Source: a virus. Taken from it: DNA of 47,240 nucleotides. Location: IMG/VR virus record IMGVR_UViG_3300030329_004816, positions 1 through 47,240 of that record; one strand, 5' to 3'. The notes under the pieces were generated by a model. That model saw only the letters and a program-made list of their open reading frames with translations, was not told the origin of the DNA and did not search any database. A program made the position numbers and the translations under genes. The first letter of the stretch is position 1. Each line of letters starts with the position of its first letter. Below are positions 7,847 to 14,485 of the stretch, one piece after another.

Positions 7847-8647
7847 TTAGAGTTTAGCAAGGTCAATTTTGGCCTCGTTAAGTTCGTGAGCTTTTTCTTC
7901 TAGAAGTTCTTTCTTCCGGGCAAGTTCAAACTCAAGATCGTGTAGTTCACTGCGAACCTTTTCCAGTTCAGCATCCCTTTCCTTGACGGCTTCGTTAGCT
8001 TCCTCAATTCTGGCCTTTTCCTCCTCTTCCTTTCTGCGTTTCTCAGCAAGAATTTCGTAGGTAGTAATACCTTCCTTTAACTTATTTTTAAGTTCTTCAC
8101 CCACTACAGTGAATCTTGCAACAGTCTTATCAACCCAAAGCCCGGTGTGATCAGGATCTTCATCAATTTCCCCATCATTGTATTCAGCTTTTAAATACTC
8201 ACTTGCCTCTGTCTCATACGCCAATTCGTAAGGCCCACCTTCGATTGCTATCTTTGCCATGAAAGAATTAAAATGGTAAGGATTGTTAAAGTTGAAGTCA
8301 TCAATAATCATTTTGACTACTTCATCAGCTTCATTCCTGAGTGTTGTTGAATTTAGAGCAGGTTCACTAATGTCCCATTTTTCACCAAATGTTTCCCAAT
8401 TTTCATCAATGGTATTAGCATCCTTCGGTGGGAAGACTAAGAACATTTCATGGTCAAATTTTATATAACGCTTGTAGTCTCTCCATGTCTTAAATCTGGC
8501 TGAACGAAACCGAGATCTGTACGAACTTATCCACTTTTCCTTATGCTCTTTCCTTTCTGCTCTGACATCTGCAATAAACTCTTTTGCAGATCCATTGTGA
8601 TTAGGGAAATATTCAATCAATACCCCATTTACAATTTTTGATTTCAT
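7847..8647 (-). CDS. Hypothetical protein with long C-terminal coiled coil
   Basis: 266 aa. The N-terminal 180 residues are a mixed, charged domain with WRDYK near residue 55. From about 195 to the end the sequence is a continuous Glu/Lys/Leu coiled coil (EKRRKEEEEKARIEEANEAV and onward). No catalytic motif is seen. The gene is in the leftward accessory operon with the alarmone hydrolase-like gene. Its leader carries a 19-nt block identical, in inverted orientation, to the leader of the rightward gene at 10417. Confidence 0.65.
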   Translation of the reverse strand: MKSKIVNGVLIEYFPNHNGSAKEFIADVRAERKEHKEKWISSYRSRFRSARFKTWRDYKRYIKFDHEMFLVFPPKDANTIDENWETFGEKWDISEPALNSTTLRNEADEVVKMIIDDFNFNNPYHFNSFMAKIAIEGGPYELAYETEASEYLKAEYNDGEIDEDPDHTGLWVDKTVARFTVVGEELKNKLKEGITTYEILAEKRRKEEEEKARIEEANEAVKERDAELEKVRSELHDLEFELARKKELLEEKAHELNEAKIDLAKL

Positions 8648-8675
8648 TTTAGTAGTTTTTCCTTTCTTTTTTTTG

Positions 8676-9017
8676 TTAGCCTCCTATCTCGTTGAACTCA
8701 AGAGTGAACTCAATCCAATAAGGGCCGTTAAATTTGTTTTCTGAAACGTGAGCCGTTGCGTTACTTCCATCATCCCATGTCCCGATTGGGATGTAATCTG
8801 GGAAATCGTAAGTCGCTGAAAAATTTCTCCCGGTAATTTCCTTGAGGCGGTAGGCCAAGAACCAAAGCATTTTTTTGGAGGCTCTAATTGAAACAGTCCG
8901 TCTCCCAGTTTCACCATCGTCATTTTTTATTTTGAACGATGACCCCTCTTTCCGGTCGAGAAGTAATTTCCTAGCTTCCGGAGACATAGTTAATTTGTGT
9001 TTGGCTTCTTCTTTCAA
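8676..9017 (-). CDS. Hypothetical protein, TTG start
   Basis: 113 aa. The apparent start codon is TTG at 9017, preceded by GAAAGGAAATAAA at ideal spacing; the next in-frame ATG is at residue 11 (MSPEARKLLL) and lacks such a site. The product has an N-terminal helical part (SPEARKLLLDRKEGSSFKI), then RTVSIRASKKMLWFLAYRLKEITG, and a C-terminal beta part. No family recognised. It sits 1 bp after the stop of the hydrolase-like gene, so it is probably co-transcribed with it. Confidence 0.65.
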   Translation of the reverse strand: MKEEAKHKLTMSPEARKLLLDRKEGSSFKIKNDDGETGRRTVSIRASKKMLWFLAYRLKEITGRNFSATYDFPDYIPIGTWDDGSNATAHVSENKFNGPYWIEFTLEFNEIGG

Positions 9018-9018
9018 T

Positions 9019-9492
9019 TTATTTCCTTTCTATTTTTATTTCGTTTTTCAAGAACAGGATCGCCGAGGGGTATTTGATTTTTTCCTTTTCGGTCGAATCG
9101 CTGTTCAGATTATCAATGATGTCGGCCACCTTGACCTCAATGGCCTTGGCCCCGGCAAGTTTTATCCGGTGAAGATATTCAACGTAGGACTCGGTTCCTT
9201 TGTCATGGGTCACAGCCCTGACAATCTCAATCGCTTCCTCAATCTCATCTTCGAACTCGGGGAACTTCTCAACAAGAGGGGCAACCAAATCAGCCGCACC
9301 GTATTCCGTGTCCTCAAGGACATCGTGAAACAGAGCGGCAATCTTTTTTGCCAATCCGGTGACGTTTTCTGAGACCCGAATTGGATGGGTCACATAATCA
9401 TCGCCGTTTCTTCGAGTAGCACCCTCATGGGCTTTAGTGGCAATCTCTTTTGCCAACCCAAGGATTTCTTTTTCTCTCGTTCTCTCACTCAT
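9019..9492 (-). CDS. Small alarmone hydrolase-like HD-domain protein
   Basis: 157 aa, the usual size of stand-alone small alarmone hydrolases (MESH1/SAH type), which remove the 3'-pyrophosphate from (p)ppGpp and related nucleotides using Mn2+. The family residues appear complete: H36 in YVTHPIRV, H56-D57 and the catalytic pair E60-D61 in LFHDVLEDTE, and D124 in KVADIIDNL. There is no synthetase, TGS or ACT domain. It is the first gene of a leftward set. A consensus promoter places the start codon only 9 nt downstream of the -10, implying a leaderless or nearly leaderless mRNA. SAH proteins are known in phages and can act as antitoxins to toxic small alarmone synthetases. Here a RelA/SpoT-like domain lies in the giant protein of the same phage. 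Other HD hydrolase substrates remain possible. Confidence 0.85.
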   Translation of the reverse strand: MSERTREKEILGLAKEIATKAHEGATRRNGDDYVTHPIRVSENVTGLAKKIAALFHDVLEDTEYGAADLVAPLVEKFPEFEDEIEEAIEIVRAVTHDKGTESYVEYLHRIKLAGAKAIEVKVADIIDNLNSDSTEKEKIKYPSAILFLKNEIKIERK

Positions 9493-9501
9493 TACGACCC
9501 T

Positions 9502-9529
9502 ATTATATACAGGGTTTGAAAGGTGTCAA
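9502..9529 (-). promoter_or_regulatory. Consensus sigma-70 promoter for the leftward module
   Basis: On the minus strand TTGACA (9529-9524) is followed after 16 nt by TATAAT (9507-9502), both perfect consensus hexamers. The ATG of the hydrolase-like gene is at 9492-9490, 9 nt past the -10, so the expected transcription start falls 0-3 nt before the start codon. The strength suggests early or constitutive host-polymerase expression. Confidence 0.8.
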
Positions 9530-9576
9530 GCGTGAAATCATAAGAAAAGTGAAAAAAATACATTGCTATAGAGTAA

Positions 9577-9644
9577 AGTAATATTACTAAATGATAAAAT
9601 ACTTACCTTTTTCATTTGACACTATAATAATAGTGTTGTAAAAG
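9577..9644 (+). promoter_or_regulatory. Rightward promoter with overlapping palindromic operators
   Basis: TTGACA at 9616-9621 is followed after 17 nt by TAAAAG (9639-9644, 4 of 6 matches), placing transcription start near 9651 ahead of the gene at 9685. A palindrome with 7-bp arms, ACACTAT and ATAGTGT around AATA (9619-9636), covers the -35 and spacer. A second perfect 12-bp palindrome, AGTAATATTACT, lies upstream at 9577-9588. The arrangement looks like repressor binding over the promoter. The -10 is weak, so the exact promoter is less sure than the palindromes. Confidence 0.55.
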
Positions 9645-9684
9645 AAGATGTGTCCGAGATAAAAACAACTAACGAAAGGAAAAA

Positions 9685-9909
9685 ATGAAAGACAAAACAC
9701 ACTTCTTTGAATCTGGCGAAGGCTACGAATTTGAGTCTTTAAAAGAAAAGCTCGATTACTTCTTCGGCTACTTCGCAAGAGTCGCTAAAGACATGGATGA
9801 GTCAGGGAATGAAACTACTGCGGAAGATTACAGAGCATCAGTCGAACTCGTAAAGGAATTGGTAGCCTTGGTAAGCGAAGACGATTTAACCAAAAACTAC
9901 AACATCTAA
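9685..9909 (+). CDS. Small acidic hypothetical protein
   Basis: 74 aa, strongly acidic and probably all-helical (FESLKEKLDYFFGYFARVAK, then EDYRASVELVKELVALVSEDD). No family recognised. It is the first gene of the rightward accessory set, directly under the operator-bearing promoter, with an AACGAAAGGAAAAA ribosome-binding leader. Small acidic first-expressed phage proteins often bind host proteins, but nothing here shows the target. Confidence 0.7.
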   Translation: MKDKTHFFESGEGYEFESLKEKLDYFFGYFARVAKDMDESGNETTAEDYRASVELVKELVALVSEDDLTKNYNI

Positions 9910-9928
9910 AGAAAGGAAAAAAAAGAAA

Positions 9929-10390
9929 ATGAACTATAACGAATTTAGCATCGAGGCAGAAGTCCTCCTCTATAAGCTTAATGAGAAAGGCTACGAGCCT
10001 ACCTCAGTTCACAACGGAGTGAGAAAAGAAATTCTCAAGAAGGAAAATAAAACTGATTGGATGGGTCGTAATGACAGACTAGATGAGGCCGTTGGTCACA
10101 TCATGTCGGTCGATGATTCGACTGTCACTTTCAAGAACAAAGAGAAAGACATTTTCAAACTTTACCTCGTCAGGGGAAACAGCCCCGGTGAGCTAGTGAA
10201 TGATGTCTACTTCTCATTGCATCACTCCAAAAAGGAAGCGTTTGAGAAATTTAACGATGCAGTCAATGAAGCGTCTGACGAATTTGAGACCTGGGTCAGG
10301 ATCAATTCCGAATTTGTTTTTGATGAGGTCGGCATTGCCTACGCCCTCGGGATGGGCATGGAAGAGGCGTCTGAAAAATATGGAGGATAA
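9929..10390 (+). CDS. Hypothetical protein
   Basis: 153 aa, acidic, with no recognised family, signal peptide or membrane segment. Visible features are a helical N-terminus (FSIEAEVLLYKLNEKGY), a central beta-type DDSTVTFKNKEKDIFKLYLV segment and a helical C-terminal half. It is preceded by an AGAAAGGAAAAAAAAG leader and lies 19 bp after the previous gene, so it is co-expressed with the module. Confidence 0.7.
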   Translation: MNYNEFSIEAEVLLYKLNEKGYEPTSVHNGVRKEILKKENKTDWMGRNDRLDEAVGHIMSVDDSTVTFKNKEKDIFKLYLVRGNSPGELVNDVYFSLHHSKKEAFEKFNDAVNEASDEFETWVRINSEFVFDEVGIAYALGMGMEEASEKYGG

Positions 10391-10416
10391 CAACTAACAG
10401 AAAGGAAAAACTACTA

Positions 10417-10953
10417 ATGCTAATTGTGAAAAACGGAACTAAGAAAGTGGTCAAGAGAACTCCTCTTGACTACAGGTTCAACGATGGTGGCCGAAAGGAT
10501 GCCGGGTTCAAAGGGAAGGCAAGGGATTGCGTAACAAGAGCCATCGCAGTTGCGGAGGGGAGGGACTACAACGAGGTCAGGGAAGAGTTGATGGCGGCCA
10601 AAAAACATTGGATGGAAACTTCCAGAAGTAAGGCGGCCAAAAGAGCCAAAAGCACAAGTGTTCGGAATGGGACTCCCCACGATGTTTATCGCCCTTATCT
10701 GGAAGCGAGGGGATGGGAAAGAAAGTCACTGATCAAGTTCGGTGATCCGAGCCGGAAAGAATTGATTAAAGAGGAGGTTCCGATGGGAACTGTAATTGTT
10801 GAAATTCCCAAACACATCATGGCTGTCATTGATCATGTGGTGAATGACGCATGGGACAGCAGGGAGACAAAGGTCTGGGTTGATGGAGAACCCACAGAAG
10901 AAACCAAGCCCAGAACGATGACCTCGTACTGGACAAAAACAGAAAGGAAATAA
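10417..10953 (+). CDS. Papain-like cysteine peptidase-fold protein (predicted)
   Basis: 178 aa. The motif KARDCVTRAIAVAEGRDYNE places Cys38 at the start of a helix. His133 lies in GTVIVEIPKHIMAVIDHVVND, followed by Asp144. This Cys...His...Asp order, with the DCVxRAIA helix and a later HxxAVxDxxxxD strand pair, is a pattern I know from a family of phage proteins of predicted papain-like fold and unknown substrate. Length and spacing are compatible with a peptidase or deamidase core. Neighbours are small orphans in the rightward accessory set, suggesting a role against host proteins rather than in the virion. Catalysis is inferred. The leader carries the conserved 19-nt block. Confidence 0.6.
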   Translation: MLIVKNGTKKVVKRTPLDYRFNDGGRKDAGFKGKARDCVTRAIAVAEGRDYNEVREELMAAKKHWMETSRSKAAKRAKSTSVRNGTPHDVYRPYLEARGWERKSLIKFGDPSRKELIKEEVPMGTVIVEIPKHIMAVIDHVVNDAWDSRETKVWVDGEPTEETKPRTMTSYWTKTERK

Positions 10954-11292
10954 ATGGCAACAAAGCTAACAAAGCCAATTTACCGGGAGGCTGAAGTCAA
11001 TGGAGTTGACTACATCGTAGGCCTTGATCCGGAAACTGGCTTCACTTCAAGAAAGAAAGGAAGCAGGGGAAAGGGGGCATCAACTCCACTAAGAATGCTG
11101 ATAGGGGTTGTTGACGATAAACCTAAAGAGAGCAGAGGAGGAACAAGAGAAGAGGTAGTCAATGAACTCAAATCTAAGATATTAGGGAGCGGAATTGATT
11201 ATAAGCTGAAGGTCGAAATACTGGACGCATTAATAGATATCCTCGAAGTGGATCGGTTAGCAATTCTGGAAGGAGCAACCCATGACAAATAA
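10954..11292 (+). CDS. Hypothetical protein
   Basis: 112 aa. The N-terminal half is basic with a short beta motif (NGVDYIVGLDPETGF) and a Gly/Lys-rich stretch. The C-terminal half is helical (EEVVNELKSKILGSGIDYKL, then VEILDALIDILEVDRLAIL). It begins directly after the stop of the papain-like gene, whose coding end contains the AGAAAGGAAATAA site, and overlaps the next gene by 11 nt. No family recognised. Confidence 0.65.
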   Translation: MATKLTKPIYREAEVNGVDYIVGLDPETGFTSRKKGSRGKGASTPLRMLIGVVDDKPKESRGGTREEVVNELKSKILGSGIDYKLKVEILDALIDILEVDRLAILEGATHDK

Positions 11293-11677
11293 TTCCAACA
11301 TTATAAAATTCACTCCTACTGAATGGGAGATGATCACGGACAGACCTCTTGACTGCATAGCGGAGTGCATCACTGATAATCCGGATGACAATACTGGGAA
11401 CTGGACTTTTGATGAAATTATTGATGCCGCTAGGGAAATTTTCGAGAACAAAACAAGGACTGTTGATATGAGTGATCCTTTAACGAAGGCGATTATGTAT
11501 GATGCAATTGCAGGGGGTATGTTTTTAACAATAATTGAAGAGACTGTTTATCTCTATGGCTATCACGATCCTGACATCCCAGCCACTTCAGACGTAACAA
11601 GATCAAGAATGTCTACTGTCCGAAAAGCAGTTAAGACAATTGAAAGTAAAACAGGGTTCACGTATTACGGAGCCTAA
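11282..11677 (+). CDS. Hypothetical protein
   Basis: 131 aa, acidic and largely helical, with no recognised family. Its start lies inside the end of the previous gene (11-nt overlap), with GAAGGAG upstream of the ATG, which supports translational coupling. Visible features are EWEMITDRPLDCIAECITDN near the N-terminus and a basic helix (SRMSTVRKAVKTIES) near the C-terminus. Confidence 0.65.
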   Translation: MTNNSNIIKFTPTEWEMITDRPLDCIAECITDNPDDNTGNWTFDEIIDAAREIFENKTRTVDMSDPLTKAIMYDAIAGGMFLTIIEETVYLYGYHDPDIPATSDVTRSRMSTVRKAVKTIESKTGFTYYGA

Positions 11678-11695
11678 AAAAGAAAGGAACATAAA

Positions 11696-11923
11696 ATGAA
11701 AACTACTGATAAAGGACTGCCGTATTTTGGTGTGGTCGTACATTTCAAAGAGGAACACCACAACCCTTACATCGCATCAAAACTTCATTATGAAGATGCC
11801 GAGAAGACTGTTGAGAAATTTTTCAACCCAACTAACGGCACTTTTAAAAATGCTATTATTTTTTTAGAAGAGCCAAATGAGAAGGCTTTCAAGGTTAGAG
11901 AGATCGATCACCCCTATCTATAA
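11696..11923 (+). CDS. Small hypothetical protein
   Basis: 75 aa, mixed alpha/beta (PYFGVVVHFKEEHHNPYIAS, then FKNAIIFLEEPNEKAFKV). No family recognised. It is the last gene of the rightward accessory set, preceded by an AAGAAAGGAAC site and followed 30 bp later by a rho-independent terminator. Confidence 0.65.
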   Translation: MKTTDKGLPYFGVVVHFKEEHHNPYIASKLHYEDAEKTVEKFFNPTNGTFKNAIIFLEEPNEKAFKVREIDHPYL

Positions 11924-11953
11924 ATTAACTTACTATTAACAAAAAGTAAATTG

Positions 11954-11986
11954 ACGCACTTCATTACGAGGTGCGTTATTTTTTTT
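11954..11986 (+). terminator. Rho-independent terminator of the rightward accessory operon
   Basis: A 9-bp stem (11954-11962 with 11968-11976, one U-G wobble) closes a 5-nt loop ATTAC and is followed by TATTTTTTTT. This separates the accessory genes from the lysis cassette that begins at 12112. Confidence 0.88.
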
Positions 11987-12111
11987 ATTATAATGTAACT
12001 AAACTTGATTTGTAACGTATTTAGATACAAATTTACAGTGCAATGAGATTCTGGAAAAACCGACCGGGTATAAGAAGGAATCGCAAAGTGTTTCCATTAA
12101 GAGGTTACGTT

Positions 12112-12405
12112 ATGAAAAAAATTATAGAATTAGCACAAACATGGTCACATTCAAAAATTGGATGGTTGGCAAATAAAGCAGGTCTCGCCACTGCCGCAGT
12201 TTTAGGCAAGTTAGGGATCGAGAGCGGAGATGCTACTCAGCAGGTAATTGCCGCCGTTGTAGGCCTTGTGAGCGTCCTGCTGGAGTTAGGGGTTAAGACG
12301 GCATCAGATAAGCTCGTGGGAAGCGTTCAGGCCAAGTTTCCTGCCCTTAAACGAGACTTTTGGCCCGGCCCAGCTACCAGAGAAACCATTGAAAAGAATT
12401 TATGA
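12112..12405 (+). CDS. Holin-like small membrane-associated protein
   Basis: 97 aa from the ATG at 12112, chosen for the AAGAGG site 7 nt upstream; the frame extends back to an ATG at 12043 that has no such site. It contains two hydrophobic stretches (GLATAAVLGKLGI and QQVIAAVVGLVSVLLELGV) and a basic C-terminal tail. Size, hydrophobic helices and position directly before lipoprotein and endolysin genes suggest a holin that permeabilises the inner membrane, though only the second stretch is a convincing membrane segment. It overlaps the next gene by 4 nt (ATGA). Confidence 0.6.
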   Translation: MKKIIELAQTWSHSKIGWLANKAGLATAAVLGKLGIESGDATQQVIAAVVGLVSVLLELGVKTASDKLVGSVQAKFPALKRDFWPGPATRETIEKNL

Positions 12406-12587
12406 AATATATATTGTTACTAATAGCTGTTGTTTCCTTCTCATCCTGCTCATTCAATGCAGGGGTCAATGATGCCAAATCTGCCCTTCACGGCGCAGTT
12501 CAGGTAAGAGTTGAGCCAGAAGAGGCATGTCTTTGCTTCTCATGGAGTGGACTAATCAAAAAATTCTCACGACCGAAGCCTGAGTAA
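12402..12587 (+). CDS. Small lipoprotein, outer-membrane spanin candidate
   Basis: 61 aa. The N-terminus MKYILLLIAVVSFSSC is a classic lipoprotein signal, with the lipobox ending FSSC at residue 16, so the mature protein would be only about 45 residues and lipid-anchored. In a lysis cassette this matches an Rz1-type outer-membrane spanin, which bridges to an inner-membrane partner to disrupt the outer membrane. It lacks the high proline content of Rz1. It is coupled to the holin-like gene by ATGA and followed directly by the endolysin. Confidence 0.65.
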   Translation: MKYILLLIAVVSFSSCSFNAGVNDAKSALHGAVQVRVEPEEACLCFSWSGLIKKFSRPKPE

Positions 12588-13130
12588 ATGAGGTTTCTCC
12601 GGTGGCTTTGTAGTCGTTTTAAACGCACCCCGAAAATCAAAAAGTCACCTTTCAAAATGACTTTTGATTCTCGAACCGAAAAGAATCTGGCTACGCTAGA
12701 TCCTGAAGTTCAGGACGAGATGCGAAAATTTGTAGCTTTGGCTAAAAAGGTGGCCGCTAGGTTTGGCATGACGTTCAAGGTAATTTCCGGAATGAGAACA
12801 GCCGAAGAGCAACAAAGACTTTGGAATATAGGCCGAAAAACGCCCGGAAAAATCGTAACGAAAGCTAAACCTTGGACTAGTAGCCACAACTATGGAACCG
12901 CTATTGACGGTGCATTATTTGAAGGTGATGTCTACCTCGATGGCAAAGATTCGAAACTTTCAACAAAGATATACAAAGTAATTGCCAATAATGCGGAAGC
13001 AGATGGTCTCAAAATAGAGGCTGGTGTTCATTGGAAATCCTTTCCCGATCCGCCTCACTTCGAATATATAACTGGCCGCTCAATGGCCGAGATGAAGCAA
13101 AGGATGCAAAAAGGACAATCGGTCGTTTGA
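12588..13130 (+). CDS. Endolysin, M15-type L-alanyl-D-glutamate/D-Ala-D-Ala peptidase
   Basis: 180 aa. It carries the full M15 pattern: SGMRTAEEQQRLW (substrate-binding Arg/Gln), SSHNYGTAID with zinc ligands H100 and D107, and PDPPHFEY with the third ligand H157. VHWKSF precedes the last block. Such enzymes cut peptide bonds in peptidoglycan stem peptides or cross-links at the end of infection. A basic 25-residue N-terminal extension (MRFLRWLCSRFKR and onward) is not a clear signal peptide, so release probably depends on the holin. It lies between the lipoprotein and the membrane/coiled-coil gene. Confidence 0.9.
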   Translation: MRFLRWLCSRFKRTPKIKKSPFKMTFDSRTEKNLATLDPEVQDEMRKFVALAKKVAARFGMTFKVISGMRTAEEQQRLWNIGRKTPGKIVTKAKPWTSSHNYGTAIDGALFEGDVYLDGKDSKLSTKIYKVIANNAEADGLKIEAGVHWKSFPDPPHFEYITGRSMAEMKQRMQKGQSVV

Positions 13131-13131
13131 T

Positions 13132-13485
13132 ATGAATGAACTCCCCCTAGCTGAAGCCATTGTTGCTTTTATTGCCGGATTCGGTGCTTGGCTTTCATGG
13201 AAAGCAAAAACGGAGGCTGGTAAAGCAAATAAAGAAGCTAGAGAGGCTAACATGGCAGTTAACTGCAATAAAGACCCTGCGGCTCCAAGGCTTTATGAAC
13301 TGGTGTCGGAAAACGGAAAGAAAACGGCAGTGATTGAGGAAAGAGTTAATGTTATCAGAGACAAACAAAAAAGCATTGAGGTTAAAGTGGAGGGGCTGAC
13401 TGAAGGGCAATTAAAACATTCCGCCGCCCTTTCAGCACACAATGAAAAATTCTCCCAGATTTCTTCTACTGAGAGAGTTAAATGA
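13132..13485 (+). CDS. Membrane-anchored coiled-coil protein, inner spanin or holin candidate
   Basis: 117 aa. One N-terminal transmembrane helix (LAEAIVAFIAGFGAWLSW, residues 5-22) is followed by a charged helical ectodomain with coiled-coil character (KTEAGKANKEAREANMAV, then AVIEERVNVIRDKQKSIEVKV). This is the topology of an inner-membrane spanin. With the small lipoprotein two genes upstream it would complete a two-component spanin, although the genes are not nested. It begins 1 bp after the endolysin stop and overlaps the next gene by 4 nt. Confidence 0.6.
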   Translation: MNELPLAEAIVAFIAGFGAWLSWKAKTEAGKANKEAREANMAVNCNKDPAAPRLYELVSENGKKTAVIEERVNVIRDKQKSIEVKVEGLTEGQLKHSAALSAHNEKFSQISSTERVK

Positions 13486-14258
13486 GTTATCAATCATTTG
13501 TATTAGTCGGTGACAACCACGGCTCGTTCACCTGCCCTGAATGGAAAAGGGCAGTTCTTAAATTCTGCAAAGATGTAAGGCCTGATCGCAGATTTCATGT
13601 AGGTGATGCCTATGATTTTTCCTGTTTACGCCGGGGGGCGGATGCCTCAGAGAAAAGGGAGTCCGTTAAGGAAGACCTTGAAATGGGAACTCAATTTCTT
13701 ATTGAATACTTTGGTCAGGAAGGAGCGAAAAACAAAGGTGATGTTCTTACGTGGGGTAATCACGATGACAGAATATTTGTTACTGCCGCAACTGGGACTG
13801 GAATGGTTGCTGAGTATGCATCGAGTATTATTAAGGAAATTAAAAAAACCTGCAAATCACTCAGGCTCACGACTACGGAATATTCAATCAGGAAGAATGC
13901 TTATGAGATAGCCCCGGGTAAATTTATCCTTCATGGATTCTTTTCCGGTGCAACGACCGCCCCTCGCAAATCTGCACAAACCTTCGGGAATTGCATTTCA
14001 GGACACATTCACAGTTTTGCCTACTGGAAAGAACCTAACATCTTAGGCAGTGAGGCTTATGTTGTTGGATGCGGATCAACGATTTGCAATGGTGAAGCCA
14101 ATTCTTACAATGCAAGAACTCCAGGCATTCTTTCCCACGAGAGAGGATGGTACTACGGAGTTATTGAAACCAAATCAGGGGATTGGGTTCTCTGGAAAAT
14201 CATACAATCTAAAACGAATCCCAAAAAATGGCTAAACCCACTCAAAATGATAAAATAA
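13482..14258 (+). CDS. Calcineurin-like metallophosphoesterase
   Basis: 258 aa. The ordered metal-binding motifs are visible: GDNHG (D11, H13), GDAYD (D42), GNHDDR (N93, H94) and GHIHS (H175, H177). This is the di-metal phosphoesterase fold, which hydrolyses phosphomono- or diesters of nucleotides, nucleic acids or proteins; the substrate cannot be told from the sequence. Phage members are common and often sit near DNA-metabolism or lysis genes. It is coupled to the spanin-like gene by a 4-nt overlap, and its 3' end overlaps the next gene by 31 nt. Confidence 0.88.
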   Translation: MSYQSFVLVGDNHGSFTCPEWKRAVLKFCKDVRPDRRFHVGDAYDFSCLRRGADASEKRESVKEDLEMGTQFLIEYFGQEGAKNKGDVLTWGNHDDRIFVTAATGTGMVAEYASSIIKEIKKTCKSLRLTTTEYSIRKNAYEIAPGKFILHGFFSGATTAPRKSAQTFGNCISGHIHSFAYWKEPNILGSEAYVVGCGSTICNGEANSYNARTPGILSHERGWYYGVIETKSGDWVLWKIIQSKTNPKKWLNPLKMIK

Positions 14259-14485
14259 AAAATCTTACTAAACTCGCTGAAAAATTTGACAGTGCATGGA
14301 AGGAGAAGCCTCCGGTAAACCAGCCTGAAGGAAGCATTTCAGCGACCCAGTATGCACATCAATTTAATATCACTTATTTTACAGCTAAACGGAGGCTGGA
14401 AGAAATGGTACAAAGGGGGATCGCTACTAAGTCAGAAGAAAGATTTAATCAGTCCTACGTGTTTTTCCTAAATAAAGATTCTTAA
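14228..14485 (+). CDS. Small winged-helix-type DNA-binding protein
   Basis: 85 aa. Residues about 36-84 read as a winged helix-turn-helix: SISATQYAHQFNITYFTAKRRLEEMV (turn and recognition helix) followed by a wing (GIATKSEERFNQSYVFFL). The N-terminal 35 residues are a Lys-rich arm. It could be a late regulator or a terminase small subunit-like protein; no large terminase is present nearby to support the latter. The 31-nt overlap with the phosphoesterase gene indicates co-expression. Confidence 0.6.
   Translation: MAKPTQNDKIKNLTKLAEKFDSAWKEKPPVNQPEGSISATQYAHQFNITYFTAKRRLEEMVQRGIATKSEERFNQSYVFFLNKDS

Larger units (their letters stand above)
8649..10417. repeat. Shared 19-nt leader block on opposite strands (outer limits)
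   Basis: AGAAAGGAAAAACTACTAA occurs at 10399-10417 on the plus strand, before the gene at 10417, and as its exact reverse complement at 8649-8667, before the leftward gene starting at 8647. Shorter forms (AAAGGAA with nearby CTAAC/AACTAAC) precede the genes at 7831, 9017, 9685, 9929, 10954 and 11696. The block includes the Shine-Dalgarno core AAGGA. It marks all of 7.5-12 kb as one co-evolved module even though half the genes face the other way. The coordinates give the outer limits of the inverted pair. Confidence 0.75.

Noticed and set aside
8875-9372. 165-residue plus-strand frame
   Set aside because: It lies antisense across the alarmone hydrolase-like gene and its neighbour, which have conserved motifs, a promoter and ribosome-binding sites on the other strand.
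11988-11993. TATAAT as a -10 for the lysis genes
   Set aside because: No -35-like hexamer lies 15-19 nt upstream; that space is the terminator stem and T-tract, so a promoter cannot be supported here.
12043-12111. Longer start for the holin-like gene
   Set aside because: The extension is basic and lacks a ribosome-binding site, while AAGAGG precedes the ATG at 12112.
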